Shown here one piece after another: positions 39,501 to 54,500 of a stretch of DNA of 64,000 bases. The stretch lies in the NCBI GenBank assembly GCA_949358305.1, contig OX442324.1, positions 1,725,501 to 1,789,500 of the forward strand, in the 5' to 3' direction. Numbering within the stretch: position 1 is the first letter of the stretch; every line of letters begins with the position of its first letter. The position numbers and the translations under genes were made by a program. Origin of the DNA: Strigamia acuminata. Its lineage: Eukaryota; Arthropoda; Chilopoda; Geophilomorpha; Linotaeniidae. The notes below the pieces were generated by a model, which had not been told where the DNA came from, made no database searches, and was given only the letters and a program-made list of their open reading frames with translations.

Positions 39501-42500
39501 AGAGAGAAACTCCAGGCAGAGAGAGGCTCCGGACAGCGAGGGGTGCCGGGCAGAGAAGGGTGCCAGGAGCCTCCTACAAAGCATCTTCATGAGTGTTCAA
39601 ATACATGTAACCTGAACTTGTAGGCCTGTTTCTACACATTGTTGATAGTGTAAAACACACGGGGGCCACAGGTCTGGGAGCACCATCCCGAGTGACATTT
39701 TTTCCAAAAATGCATTTTTCGGTCTAAAATTTTTGGTTCAAATTTATTTTTCACAAAAATGTTTACCGATACTTCTTTTGGAGGGGGTGTGAGTGGGATG
39801 CCGACATGCCCAAAAAATCCACGTGCCCGACAAGTACACCCTAAAAACGGGCCTGTAAAATTGTAAATCTAAAAATGATTTTTTTTTAATTACGACGAGT
39901 GACAAGGGGCGCCTGATTTCTTTTAAGCCCAGGGTGCTGAAAAGTGTTAAGACGGCCCTGATTACGGGATAATCTCAGCTCTCATTGATGATGATTAAAG
40001 TGTTAGAAAGTTGAATAGAGTAGAGTATTCCGTATTTTAAATAAATCAAATGTTCTACACTCTGGCTCATCATAAGAGGGTGAATTTTTCCTATTGGCCA
40101 GAGCCTGTTTACTCCACCAGGGAACGTAGTTTTGTTCCGTTTTTAATTTGTTTGATTATTGTAATGGTTGAAATGTTGTGAATTTATTTGGATTTTACAA
40201 TAAAATGTTCTTAAAAATCTTAAAACAATGTTTTATGCTGTTCTTATTTCAAAATACATGTTTGTTCAGTTTGTTCAGTTTATTGGTTGCTTTGTCAGGA
40301 AAGTAAGCAATTTTTGAATTTTTTGATTGGGTGTTTTGTCTGGCAAGCACTCAACATGTATTTTGGCCTACTTTTATATATACCTACACCAGTGAAATGA
40401 GCCAGAGTATAGTAGGAGTATAATGACCCAAAAATCAATCTTGATTCATTACCAACAATATTTCCGCAATTGCATCTGTTGTCCTGGCAATTTAGACATG
40501 TTGATCACTTGATAGTAGCTGTCATTGCAGTGATCTTCATCATAAATTCGTCGAATACATTCAGCATGGTGAAGATATTCTAAAACAAAAAATTTCATAA
40601 TACAATCAACTTAAAAAAAAATTGAAATGCTTTCTACCTGTTTTGTAGGGACCTTCTTCACAAAGATCTCGAATTAACTCTAAAGATTTAACAATCAAAT
40701 CTCCTAGGGCTTTCTTCTGTTCTGGTGAAAAACATGACCTAATGTAGTCATCTACACACTTGAGATCTCGACCAAGCACGTGACAAATCTCATCCAATTC
40801 TTCTTTGTATCTAGCCAACATAGGTTTTTTGTATGATGTTATCATCAATAGCGACTGCATGCATTCTTGTGGCTTGTTTGATGCACATTTATTGCAGTTG
40901 ACAATAACTGTTAGAAAAATAATTATACAAACTTAAATTAGTGAGCTTAAATTATTAGAATATACCAAGATTAGATAACAATATTCAAAGACAGGCGGCT
41001 TCTACACTACAATATTGTTAAGCATGTAAGCTGCACCACTAATCAGGCATTCCGATCCGCGCATTTGTGCTAATTTAATTCCAAATTACACAAATAGATG
41101 GCGTAAAAAGCCATAAGGTGATAGGACCTGACTATTTCACACCCATAGAAGGTTTCTTAAGGAACTGTGAGTTGGATAGAAGTCAGTTCTCTCTTGGGCT
41201 CTGAACTGAATGCCACCTCGGTTAGAGAGTGATTGAAAGTTCTTCTCTATCCCTACTCATTTACTTAGATAATTGCTCTCTTCATTAAATCACAGTAATG
41301 TGAAAAATTGTAATTTAACATAAGGATCCTTGACTTAAGTTTGTTTATTCTTATTTACTGTATATACTCGCGTATGATGCGACCCGCGTATAATGCGACC
41401 CCCCCATTTTCAGCCCCATTTTTGCTAATAAGTGATGTATGCGCGTATAATGCGAATTAACATTTGTGTACCACAACACTGCAAAATGTAGTTAGAAAAG
41501 TTTATTTATTTAAAAGGAAACTTTAAAATCACAAAAATTTTTCCTCCTTGCTTATATTTCGATGATGGATTGCTGGATTGTTGCATTATTTGCATTATTT
41601 GGATTGTCGGTTGGTCGTATTGTGTGTTGTAAACGGGATAAAGGAAGTTTTATATGTACGTTACGTATACGTCAATTTTTTTATTTTTTTTTTATTATGC
41701 GCGTATAGTGCGACCCCCCCAAATCGAGGTCCAAAATTCGCAATAAATGTGTCGCACTATACGCAAGTATATACGGTAATACGAACTACTTATTTAATAC
41801 CTAGGGTCACTTTTGACTTCTAAGAGTATTTATTTTTTTTCTCAAGAACTAACACAATTTTTTTCTGAAATTTTATGAATTTTCTTTAAACATCATAATT
41901 CATAACAAACAATAAAAGAAATAATAGATTCAAAAACTTTTAAAAAAAATTTCACAAAATTTCTTTGTTTACCCACTACTTTTGAATTCAATCTCAATTA
42001 TTTTAGTTCGACTCGTCCGACAAATATTGAATTCATCAGGAGAAATACATTTCCAAATTATGCAAATTGTACGGTATTGATTCATGTCACCCTGTGAAAG
42101 TGCCAGGAACGCCTGGCACAATGATTCAACGAGTTAAAACAGGTCTCCTTTTTATTGTAAGTAGAACTAAGCCAGACATTTTGTTTTCCGTTATAGTCCT
42201 CTCGCAATATAACAAAACACACTCTACGTGTCACATCAAGATGTTGCTTCAGAATTTGCGCCATTTAGCGAATACACCGCATTATGCAATTACTGTAATC
42301 TTCCAAATTGTAAAAGTGATAACTTGACAGTGTACACATACGCTTCGTTCGCTCTCAACCAAGATAAAAGGCGGAGTTTCGGGTGTCATATCGTTTATTT
42401 AGGGGAAATCCCTATCGCGTGAAAGTGTCAAACAATCGATGACATCCCTCTCGATCATGGAGAGTGAATTCCTCGCCTTGGTTGACGGGGTAAAAGAAAT

Positions 42501-45500
42501 CATATGGCTCGAACAACTTTACAATGCGGACGTTATGTTTAGTGTCAATAGGAATATTCCGTGTGTGTACGCGGATAGCATGCCAGCTATCCAATACGCT
42601 AACAACCGAATAGAGAACAAAGCCAATAAACATATAGATGTAAAAATTCACTTCCTAAGGGATTGGTATTAAAGAGGAACATTTTTGATCATGTTTTTAT
42701 CCTAGCTTGTTACGGTACCGTAATCGATTATCTACCTGTGATAACACGCGCTTTTGTCGTCTGCTCAAAATGTGACGATTCTACTTTTGGCTGAATAATT
42801 AGTACACCCCGGATAAATGCATAAATGCATACAATATATTTATATTCAATAAAAAGCCGAAATTGGCTTTTATTGCATATTTCCCGAAAATTGGTTTTTT
42901 TTGCATAAATCGGCTTTTTTTATGATACGATCATGATACGTAACCGTCTATGTTATGTTTTGTTTACGTATCACTTAACGAAAGGCCTTTTCTGTATTTA
43001 AATACTGTTTATCAACATATCATTTTCATTGCATTTCTTTTACAACAATGACGAAAGTTGTCAATTCTAGATCGACGCGCGAACAATTAAAAGCTGAGCG
43101 GTGAAGTCCCCGAGAATGAGTCTATGCTACAGAACTATAATGCTTCTGAAATTGCAAAATTTACATAGGCCCCTATCACCAGTTGCGATGTTGAACGGTT
43201 TTTTCCCAATTTAAGTCTGTGCTTACTGACAAGCGACACGGTTTTACCACACAGCACTTACAAGGGGAGAGCACCAATAAGCTATCACAGATTGTTGTAA
43301 TATTAAACAAGAAGGATTGTTATATCATGCTGAATGAGACCCTAAAATAATTTCATTCCATAAACAGCCAACAATGCAAACAATGAGCTGAAAGTTGGCA
43401 CTATTTTGTCTGTGTATACATCAAATCTGAGCAATCAGGCCTAGTGTATGAATACTGTAAACAACAGTTGCTAGGTAAAAAATAGTTCCAAGATCCAAGT
43501 TCAATTTTAACATTTGAGATTCAATTTTAACATTTGAGATTCAATTTTAACATTTGAGATTCAATTTTAACATTTGAGATTCAATTTTAACATTTGAGAT
43601 TCAATTTTAACATTTGAGATTCAATGATGTCATTTCCTCTTTTGATATCACATGACATATGACATCAGAACTTTGTTCAACAACAAGACTGTCTTCATGA
43701 AGACAATAATAGTTTGTAGTGGTGGTCCAGTAGTTAAGGCAATGGACTAGGTATCTTTCCACACAGGTTCAAATCCTGTTGTGTGTGAAAATTTTTACAT
43801 TTATTTTTTGTTAAATTTTAGCAGTTATTTTAATGTTTGTAATTTTATATTTGTTTTCAGAAAATTTTAATTTGATTAATTTTAATTTTTTAACAAATAT
43901 AAAATTACAAACATTAAAATAACTGCTAAAATTTAACAAAAAATAAATGTAAAAATTTTCACACACATCAGGATTTGAACCTGTGAGGAAAGATACCTAG
44001 TCCATTGCCTTAACCACTGGACCACCACTACAAACTATTATTGTCTTCATGAAGACAGCCATGTTGTTGAACAAAGTTCTGATGTCATATGTCATGTGAT
44101 ATCAAAAGAGGAAATGACATCATTGAATCTCAAATGTTAAAATTGAACTTGGATCTTGGAACTATTTTTTACCTAGCAACTGTTGTTTACAGTATTCATA
44201 CACTAGGCCTGATTGCTCAGATTTGATGTATACACAGACAAAATAGTGCCAACTTTCAGCTCATTGTTTGCATTGTTGGCTGTTTATGGAATGAAATTAT
44301 TTTAGGGTCTCATTCAGCATGATATAACAATCCTTCTTGTTTAATATTACAACAATCTGTGATAGCTTATTGGTGCTCTCCCCTTGTTAGAAATGGCACT
44401 GATTTGTTATTGCAACAAATGATTTGACTAAAATAAATTTTTTTATTTTGCATATTTCAATTTTTTATTTTGCATAAAATGGGATTTTTAGTGCATATTT
44501 TATGTGCATAAAACGAAATTTATTTCACATATACTGTATATCCGGGGTCTAATAATTACTATCTGGTTATTGCTGTTGTAAGCTCTTTTCGGGAAGGCCG
44601 TTAAACAAATACTCATCTTATGATCGGTAACAGTCGTATCTGGCAATAAAAGCCAATTTCGGCTTTTTATTGAATATAAATATATTGTATGCATTTATGC
44701 ATTTATCCGGGGTCTAGTAATTATACATATCCGTTGAGAACTGAGAGGACCTGATGTGTCGATAAAGAAAGATTAATCAAACGATATCAACAATTCAATA
44801 CAAACAATATTCATGCAAGTCCCACTTGTGTAGGGAAAAACACAGCTTACACTGTAAGCTTATAGTTCTTTAGAACTTTCAGATTAGCGATAGCCAATCA
44901 GATACGAGAACCTAGGATTCGTAGGACACTTTAGTCCGGACTTAGTAGTAGACTGGGTCCAGAAGAGTCAGATTGGTTCTCGTCAATGGTAAATATACAG
45001 TGGAGAAAAAAAGTTTGAGACCACTACAGATTTTTTAGTTGCAAGTCAAATTTTGATGCCAATTCTTGCAGTTGTTACACCAAATTCTTGTTTGTTTCAC
45101 CACATTCTGAAACAATATACTACTCTTCTTCCATTTAGAGATGGAATTAATGTTCCAATGTTTGAATTTCACTAAATTGTGACGGTTACACTGTCATACA
45201 CTTTGCTAGTTAAGGACGATTATTCTGCCCACAGGTGGCGCTAGTGTGATTTAGCGGTAATTTCGAATTTCGACGATTTTAAGTAGTTAAAATATAAATT
45301 ATCATTTATAATTTAGTCTACTTTACAGTTAAACAGCTACTAAATATGTTTGATGTATTTTAAAGTTGTTCTGACCAAGTTTGCTACATAATTCTATTGA
45401 ATTAACTTATGTATAAACTTCACACCTGGTGTAATCACCCCTCACCACCCACAAAGAATTGGACTACAGAGTAATTCCGGATTATAGTCCAAGACTTAAT

Positions 45501-48500
45501 CCGAAATGTGTCCTGAGTATCCACTTCCTAGGGAGGACCTAGTAGAAGACTATGTCCTAGGTATCCACTTCCTATAATTTAGGATTGGATGGATTTGAGT
45601 GACCAGTGATCCCATTGGATCACTGGACATTCCATTCTTTACACCGAGTATACAGGGTGAGTCAAAAGTCTGGAAACACCTTTTTTTCTTGAAAATGACC
45701 AAAGATATGTCAATTCTATTGATGTGGTCATATAGAAAGTCGATGGTGGGCTATCCAGTGGTGACCTTAAATTTGACCCAAAAGGTCATTTTCAAGGTTA
45801 TTCACTTTTTAACTTTTAAACTGTTTAAGATACAGCAAAATTTACAATTACAAAGTTGTGGAACACCATCGAATTAGTACTATCCAACTTATCTTAGACA
45901 TCTTAATTTAAATGTTTTCATTTTAAAATAAAAACAAATCAGCTGAAATAAAGCCAGCATTGTGGCAAAACTTAAATTTCTACTGCAAAAGTACTGAATT
46001 TCTTCAATAAATTTCTTCAAATTTTCATTTTTATGCAAGCAAACAAGAAAAACCACTGTCTTTTTTTAATGTCTAAATTATTTTATTTTCATAGGAATAA
46101 AAAATTTCAATTTGCAGATTTGTTTTCCTTTTTTAAAAAAACCATTTTCCTTAAGGTGACTAAGATAAGTTGGATAATACTAATTTGATGGTGCTCTACA
46201 ACTTTGTAATTGGAAATTTTGCTGTATCTTAAACGGTTTAGAAGTTAGAAAGTAAATGACCTTGAAGATGACTTTCCGGGTCAAATTTAAGATTACCACT
46301 GGATAACCCACCATCGACTTCCTTTCTGCCTACATCAATATAATTGATATATCTTCGGTCATTTTCACGAAAAAAAGGTGTTTCCAGACTTTTGACTCAC
46401 CCTGTATACAGGGTGAACCAAAAGTCTGTTCCCCTCAAATATTTCCTCAGCAATTGCATCTAGGTCAACTTTGATGAAGCGATCGTCAAGAGCAATCCAA
46501 TGATGTCATCAAATTTGACCTTGAAAGCTATTTTCAAGGTCATTCACTAGCTAACTTCTAAACCAATCAGGTTAGAGCAAAAAAGTCAATTACAAAGTTG
46601 TAGAGCATCATCAAATTAGTACTATCCAACTTATCCTAGTCATCTTAAGTTAAATGTTTTCCTTTTAAAAAGGAGACAAATCAGCTGAAATAAAGCCAGC
46701 CATTGTGACAAAACTTAAATTTCTTTCACAAAAATACTGAATTACTGAAATAAACGTATTCAAATGTGCATCATTATGCAAGTAAACAAGAAAAACCACT
46801 GCCTTTTTTTAATGCCTCAGTAATTATTTTATCACAAGATTAACCTTTGGCTATACGGATTTATGGACAAGCTTTTTCTTAAATAGAAAATTTTTTTTTC
46901 CTATAAATTTTTTTTGCTTAAAATTTGTGACTTTGTTTATCTGATAACAAAGTAAATCTCAGGTGAAATTTGTTATGTTTCATCATTTATTTAATTAAAT
47001 ATTCAACTTGGAAATTTTCTGTCCCTTAAAACTCCAGCATAACTTTTAAGCTGGCTTTGCTGCATTTGTAAATAGCGCTTCAGTGAACAGCTTTTCGCAT
47101 TTACCAGTAGTGATTAAAACCACCTCCAGATGGTTCAAATCTATTTATTTTTATTGTTTAGGCATTACGTCCTCAATAAAATTAGTTCCGACCTAAAAAC
47201 AAACTACATGGCGTTTTAACCAATCGACTTAAACATTGTCCATAAATCCGTAATGGCTTAAACCTGAACGGCACATTTTATCCTTATGCCTCCGAGGGTT
47301 AAAAAATTTCACTTTGCTAATTTTTTTCTGATTTGTCTCCTTTTTAAAAAGAAAACATTTAACTTATGATGACTAAGATAAGTTGGATAGTACTAATTTG
47401 ATGGTGCTCTACAACTTTGTAATTGACTTTTTTGCTCTAACCTGATTGGTTTAGAAGTTAGCAAGTGAATAACCTTGAAAATGACCTTTAAGGTCAAATT
47501 TGATGACATCATTGGATTGCTCTCGCCCAACTTCCTATACGATCGCTTCATCAAAGTTGGCCTAGATGCAATTGCTGAGGAAATATTTGAGGGGAATAGA
47601 CTTTTGTTCCACCCTGTATAATCGATACTAAATTATACATTTGACAAGTTAATTACTGAATTAAACTATACAATATTGTAGCCAAATGGCCCTAAAATAA
47701 TAACATTACGGTTATTGGTGATCCTGGGTTCGGGAATGGCAGAACGCCCGCTCGACCGAGGTTAAAGATGTCATTGGCTAGCCGGGCTGGCTGTGTCCTC
47801 GCGGCTTTTGTCGGCGCTCCGTAATTGTAAACTGGTTCGTGTAATGCTGCTTGAATTGACCCGAGAGATGCGGTTGACTTTTAACTGCACCGCCACAACT
47901 AGGGTTGGACGTTGGTAATGAATTAATGAAGTCATTTATTCTCCAAGGTTCCGCTTACGAATTATATTTAATTCGTGATGTTGTGAGTTTTAATGTTTGG
48001 TTAATGAATTGTATTCAATTCATTTGTTATGAATTTATTCGTTATAAATCAAACAAGTCTCGTGACTTTATTTGGGTTGTTAACTTGACTTCAAGTTGAA
48101 CAATTGAGTTATTATTAGCTGTCAAATATTGAAAGGTTTTAGTCGTTGCGACACACAATTGCCGCCATAAATTCACCTTGCCGAGCAGAACCGTATCGTG
48201 CGTGCCCTGAGTAACAGTACGGTGAGAAACGGTACTGGTACTCAGGGGGGTATAGCCCGCAGTTCTGCACAACAGAATTAACCACACGAGGTACTACTCA
48301 TAAGTAGACTGCTTTGGCACCATTACCGAAGAGACGTGCGTTCCCAAACACTTGGTGCTACTAGCGGTAACTACACGTATGCAGACTGTGTTGGCACCAA
48401 CCGTTGATGGAGTCAATCTCTTTCAGTAACAGTGCTACTGACGGTAACCAAATACTTTGGTACCGACCACGAGAATATTTATGCGAGAGGCCTTCTTCCC

Positions 48501-51500
48501 GGCAAGACCGTTTGACGGAAACATTAGTATGTGACGGTTATAAAACCGTATTTTCCCAGATTTATCGCCAGACGGCGCTATTGATTAAAAGCGCGCATTT
48601 TCGAATGAATTGCGACAATTATAATTAATTGTTATAATGATGTGAATAAATATAAGATATTTATTAAACATAATAAAGTATTATTTACTTAAACAATTGA
48701 TTCTACCGAATCAATATTATATTTTATATTTACTTGTTGAAGGGGACCAATCGGACCCTTCTTGACCCAATTCCATATTAGGTCCGAACCCCAGTCTCTA
48801 TTAGGTCCGGACTAGTGATCCACGAATCCATCGATCCAGGCACCTGATTGGCTATCGCCAATCTGATTGTTCTCAAGAACTATATAAGCTCTGGTTTTCT
48901 ATCAGGCCTTCGGCTTGCTCTGAATAATGTTTGTATGTATTGTTGGTTATCGTTTGATTTCTCTCTTTCTTATCGACACATTAGGCCCCCTTGACTCTCA
49001 TCCTAATGGATATTGTCGTTGTAGCGTCATTTCGGGAAGACTAACTCCGGTTACCAAATAGTCCCGTAGTGTTAGCTTGCTGTTCTAAGGGACAGTGAGA
49101 GTTCGTACGGTGACTTAGTGTGTCATCCATGCACGGGATGATTAACCCGTTAAATAAATATCAATTTATATGAACGGTGATAGTCGCATCTATTTGCGCT
49201 AATATTTGATCGTGGGTCAGACGCTCTGCCAGCGCGAATGCGCAGGAAGTCAAACCTGATCACGAAACAAATATGGACAACCATATTCCCAGGGTTCTCT
49301 ATATGGTCCTTCCGTACGTTAAAGGTCGGTAAAAGGCCTATTCAGAGGCAAACACGCCGGGTTGGTAGCCCGTGAGCAATATCCGTGAAGACTTTGCGTT
49401 AAACAAATACTCGGGTATTGGTAATGCCGCGCTGGTACTCCCAGGAACTGTTTACCCAGTGGTTGGTACCACTGAAAGCGACTTGTCGTGCACAAACAAA
49501 TACCCGGCGCCTGCTCACGAGATCTTGTCGTCGTAAGGCATGCTGGCGGATGGAGCCTCAACAACTCCCGCGACGGTTCTCTCAACTGTCGTGACTGTCC
49601 TCGCCCAAATAATAATAATATAACAATAAATTGTTATATTCCACTAATAACTTTTATTCATTGATCCGGGAATATTCTAAAGAATATTCCTAACAAATGC
49701 GAAGGACTCTTCGCATTATTAGATGTTCGTGCCACGGGACTGAATACGTTTCCGTAGCGTTCTTTGTGACGATGCCGCAAAGTCAGCCGTACCCTTCGAG
49801 CATCGCCCGGATCTTCAACCAGTGTAGCCGCCGTTTACACGTACCCAGAACCCAGTCTTGTTATTAAAACATGTATTTGTATCACACAAAACCGTAAGTT
49901 GTATTATTTCGTTGTTTTATTCATTTAGCGCACATTCCGTAGCTTATCTCGGTTGGGTTGTTGCTAGGCTTAGCAACGTCTTGTTTCGACCGATTTTATC
50001 TCGTTAATGGCTAATAAATCAGCCAAAAGTAGAATCGTCACAAGTAGTTCGAACCACGCCTTCAATTGACGGGGGTTGCATAGTTCAGTAGAACCATGCT
50101 AGAGTTGCAAGAGACAGTTATTTGACATGACCATAATCAAATAACCAGACAAATACTTATAACTTTTACAACTGAACTAACTTCCTGTTGTCAGGGAGTT
50201 TTATACTTGGTGGGATTAAGTTCCACCAATCTCGTATCACAGGAAATGGATACAGAGATGCAAGTTCGGATTACGCTAATCTTTTAGCATAAACCGGATC
50301 TGGATACTCGGGACAGGAAACACATTCCGAAAATGTATTTCGCGTCACCTATCGTACGTTGTTTGTAACAAGATGTCTTGTTACTCTAAATAACAATAAT
50401 ATATCATTATATTATTGTATAAATACTGGGTATTTATTCATATCAAACATAACAATATGTTTGTGGTTTCTTACTAAAAGAATTCCTTATTTCGGAGTCG
50501 AATTTGCCGCTAGGATTAGTGGCGCCGTCTAACGACGATATCGTACTTGATAAAGTACTGTTTAATTTGTCATAACCAGAACGGCATATTTTATCCTTAT
50601 GCCTCCGAGGGTTAAAAAATTTCACTTTGCTGATTTTTTTTCTGATTTGTCTCCTTTTTAAAAAGAAAACTTTTAACTTAAGATAACTAAGATGAGTTGG
50701 ATAGTACTAATTTGATGATGCTCTACAACTTTGTAATTGACTTTTTTGCTCTAACCTGATTGGTTTAGAAGTTAGCAAGTGAATGACCTTGAAAATGGCC
50801 TTCAAGGTCAAATTTAATGACAATAACGAAAGGTCAACGAAAGGAAAGGAATTCAAAGATGACACGCGGAATTAAGCACGCGATATGACAATGAATATAC
50901 TCAACACGCATAAATCAATGGCATGGAGTCAATACTGTGAGCTAACACAGGAGAAAGGTTGCCAAATGCTCCGGCCAACTAAGGCTCTTACTAAGCTCAT
51001 GGACTTGTACCTTCTGAGTGAATCTGGCTTGAAAACGCTCAGAAGTGAACTTGGGCCAGATCCACTACAGAATTGGAGGTAAAAGCCAATGAGATGATCA
51101 AACTGAGCCAATCAAACGTGTTGGTGAATAATTAACGCGATGACTAAGCGTGAGTAACTCAAACATTTAAATTAACTAGAATAAACTAAAGGAAATCAGG
51201 AGGGGTAACAGTGAGAAATACACAACTTAGACCAGCCTGATGTGGCAGAATTGAGCCACTCCAGACTGAGTCAAAGGATAAGAATGAATATTAAATGAGG
51301 AAACAAGGTAAGAAAACACAAGATTAGGTTTAGGGATTTATTAGAAATCATACGAAACAATGGTTGAGAATAACAAAGGAACACACGGATAACGCGCACG
51401 AAAACACAATAATTCGGGTTAAAAACAGAGCACGTAAATGCCGGGCCGTGACATATTTTTTAAAAATTTCAACAAAAAAAAAATATATGACCGAAAAAGC

Positions 51501-54500
51501 ATCGTTCTTTCATTTATTATTTATTTCTTATTTTTTATTTATTTATTTATTATTTATTTATTATTTATTTATTATTTTGCCATAGAACTTTTATGGATTT
51601 TAATGTTGTGTATGACCTCCATTTGGCTTGAGAACTTCAGAAATATGTTGGGGCATACTGTCAATTAACTTTAGACATGTGCCTTTACTTATTGTGTCCC
51701 AAACCTTTTCAATTCTCTTTTCAATTGTCATGTTGAAACACTACATTTTTCGTTTTAAGCTTGTAGTATTTTAATGTTTTCATCAAATCTTCTTTAAGAA
51801 TAGTGCAATACAATTCTGCATTCATTATTCCATCAATACTGTCAAGATTTCGTGTTCCATTAGCAGTTATGCATCTCCAAATCATTAAGAAACTACCTCC
51901 ATGTTTTACTGTTGGGATCATCTGGTGCAATTGTAGTGCTGATTTTTGTTTTTTCGAGCACCCTTTGCGCCCATCACTTCCTAAATGGTAAATCTTTGTT
52001 TCATCTGAGAAAATAACCCTTCTCCAATCGTATATTGTCCAGTCTTTGTACTTTTGGGCAAATTCCATTCTGAGGCGTTTATGACGAGCTGTTAATAAGG
52101 GCTTTTTAACATTGACTGATGACTTCAATCTATTTCTCTTTAGCACATTTAGTACAGTTTGAGCACTAACAACATTGTTATGATGTTTAGCAAGACCAAT
52201 TTGCATGTCTACAGCTGTATCTAGGCGAGCTGATGTAACTGCCCTAACAATGTTTCGCTCCTGTGTGGCTGTTAGAATTTTTGGGCGACCTAATTTTGGT
52301 TTTTTTGCATCTAGAGCATATGTTTTGCGAATTTTAGACACACATCCAATGCTAACTCAGACTTCTGCAGCAATTTTTCGAACAGAAATCATTTTTTCAA
52401 CTAATGCTAGAACATTTTGTCGTTTTTCCAATGAAAGAAGGCACATGATTATTTCTCATGTTTAAAATACAGCTATGATACATAATGTTGCTATATAACC
52501 CCAATTTCGAATATAACACAAAAAATCAATCACATTGGAGCAGCAAAAAAATTGTTCACATGAAAGAACGATGCTTTTTCAGTCATATCTTTTTTGTTTT
52601 TTGAAATTTTTAAAAAATATTTACTTTTTCTGAAAGATCATGAGCTATTTGTGTTAAAATTTAAAATATTTTCTTTCTGAGAAATCATTATAAATCTTTT
52701 TTTTGCCAATTAACGATACTACTACAAACATGTGAACAATTTTTTGAGTCACTGTACTTCACTTCGTTCCGACAATCCGGTGTAGAAATACTTGTTATTT
52801 AGTGTAAGAATCTAGAGTGGGCTAAAAACCCACAGACACACTGCCCGCCTCTTCATGCCAACATTCCGTTGTAGAAATAGTAAGTTTACTTGCATTTAAG
52901 TGTAGTATCTAGAGTCGGGTGCAACCCACAGACGCACTTCTTCCCGCTTCATGCCAACAGCTCGTTGTAGAATGTAGAATATTTACTCAGTCTGTTTCAC
53001 CATTGTTACATCTCGCAGTAATTATTATTGATTATAATAATTACAAGCGATGCGATGTGTGTGACGATGCGGAAAAGTCAACTGCACCTCTCGGATATAG
53101 CCCACCAAGCCTAACTATTACACACCTTTTAGAACCAACCCAGAACCAGTTAGAACCATTCGAATCTATTTTAGACAACATCTTTTACGTCACAGTAATA
53201 AGAACGCTAAATATTCTTATTACTAGACTGAAGCCATCAAGTGATATTACTATATTTTAGGGCTTTTGCCAACCAATTGTATATTTTAACGTGAAGTTAT
53301 TTTAGCCATTTGTAGGCCTAGTATTTATATAAGTTCCAATTCGTAATAAATTGTTATATGTTTTGAGAAAACATTAAGTCTGCATATTTTACACTTTTCA
53401 CACTATACTCTTTCCACACTCAAGGTTGACCCTGGAAGCTGGGCTCCCATTGGCCTACTTAGAACTGCAATGCAACTACTGCTACACTAGTTAAATAGCT
53501 CGGCCAATGGGAGCCCAGCTTCCAGGGTCAACCTTGAGTGTGGAAAGAGTATAGTTCCCACTTTAATTCTCTGGCAATTGTATCTCGTAAAGTCTAATCG
53601 GTATAATTGTAGCAAAATAATGCACCTACCCATGCTAAAGACAACACTAAATAATCTAAAATATTTAGTTCATTCAATAAAAAATAGGTTCATTATAGTT
53701 ATTAGAACGAATAGGAAGCATACCAAACCTTAGAAATGAAAATTGGTTATATTTTTTATGATTTAGAGCACATGGTCTCAAACTTTTTTCCCAGCCATGA
53801 ATGTGCACCTGGATATAGGTGGCACACACTCCAGATACTGACAGAACACGAATTTTATTTTGCCGGGTATTTTCGAGCCATAAAAAGAGGGGACAGAATT
53901 GCTCAGCGGTCACTGGAATCAGAAACAACACAAAACTCATAGGGAATTGCGTATTATCCCGATGCGTCGGTAAAGTCAAGCTAGGCCTGAACAATTCCAG
54001 GAATCGGAAACAACACATAACCCAAAAGAACACGCGTAGGAGAGACGCGTATTATCCCAACGCGTATTATCCCGACGCGTCAGCGTCCGCCAAACTGTTG
54101 AATCCCGATGAAAACTGAGCGCTAACGCCTACTAATTGGCACGTACGGTCGCCCAAATGGTAATACAACATTTTAGCGACGCCCATTTTAGCGACGCTCA
54201 TTTTAGCGACGGTTTAATTCCTAAGAAGGGCTAACAAGGGGGGGCTGCGCCCCCCCTTGACCCCCCGCGAACCTAACCTTACTGGTTTTTTGATGAAAAC
54301 AACTTTTTTGAGCCGGCTTATCGCTAAAACCTAAGTTTTTGTGTGGCTAAACTGAGCGTCGCTAAAATGAGCGTCGCTAAAATGACCATACCCGCGCCCA
54401 AATACATCCAAAATCCAACCAATGCCAAGTCATGTTGATCGATGGTGAAGATGACATCGCACGGAAAAAGCAGGAAACGAAACAAAACTTACTTTGTGCA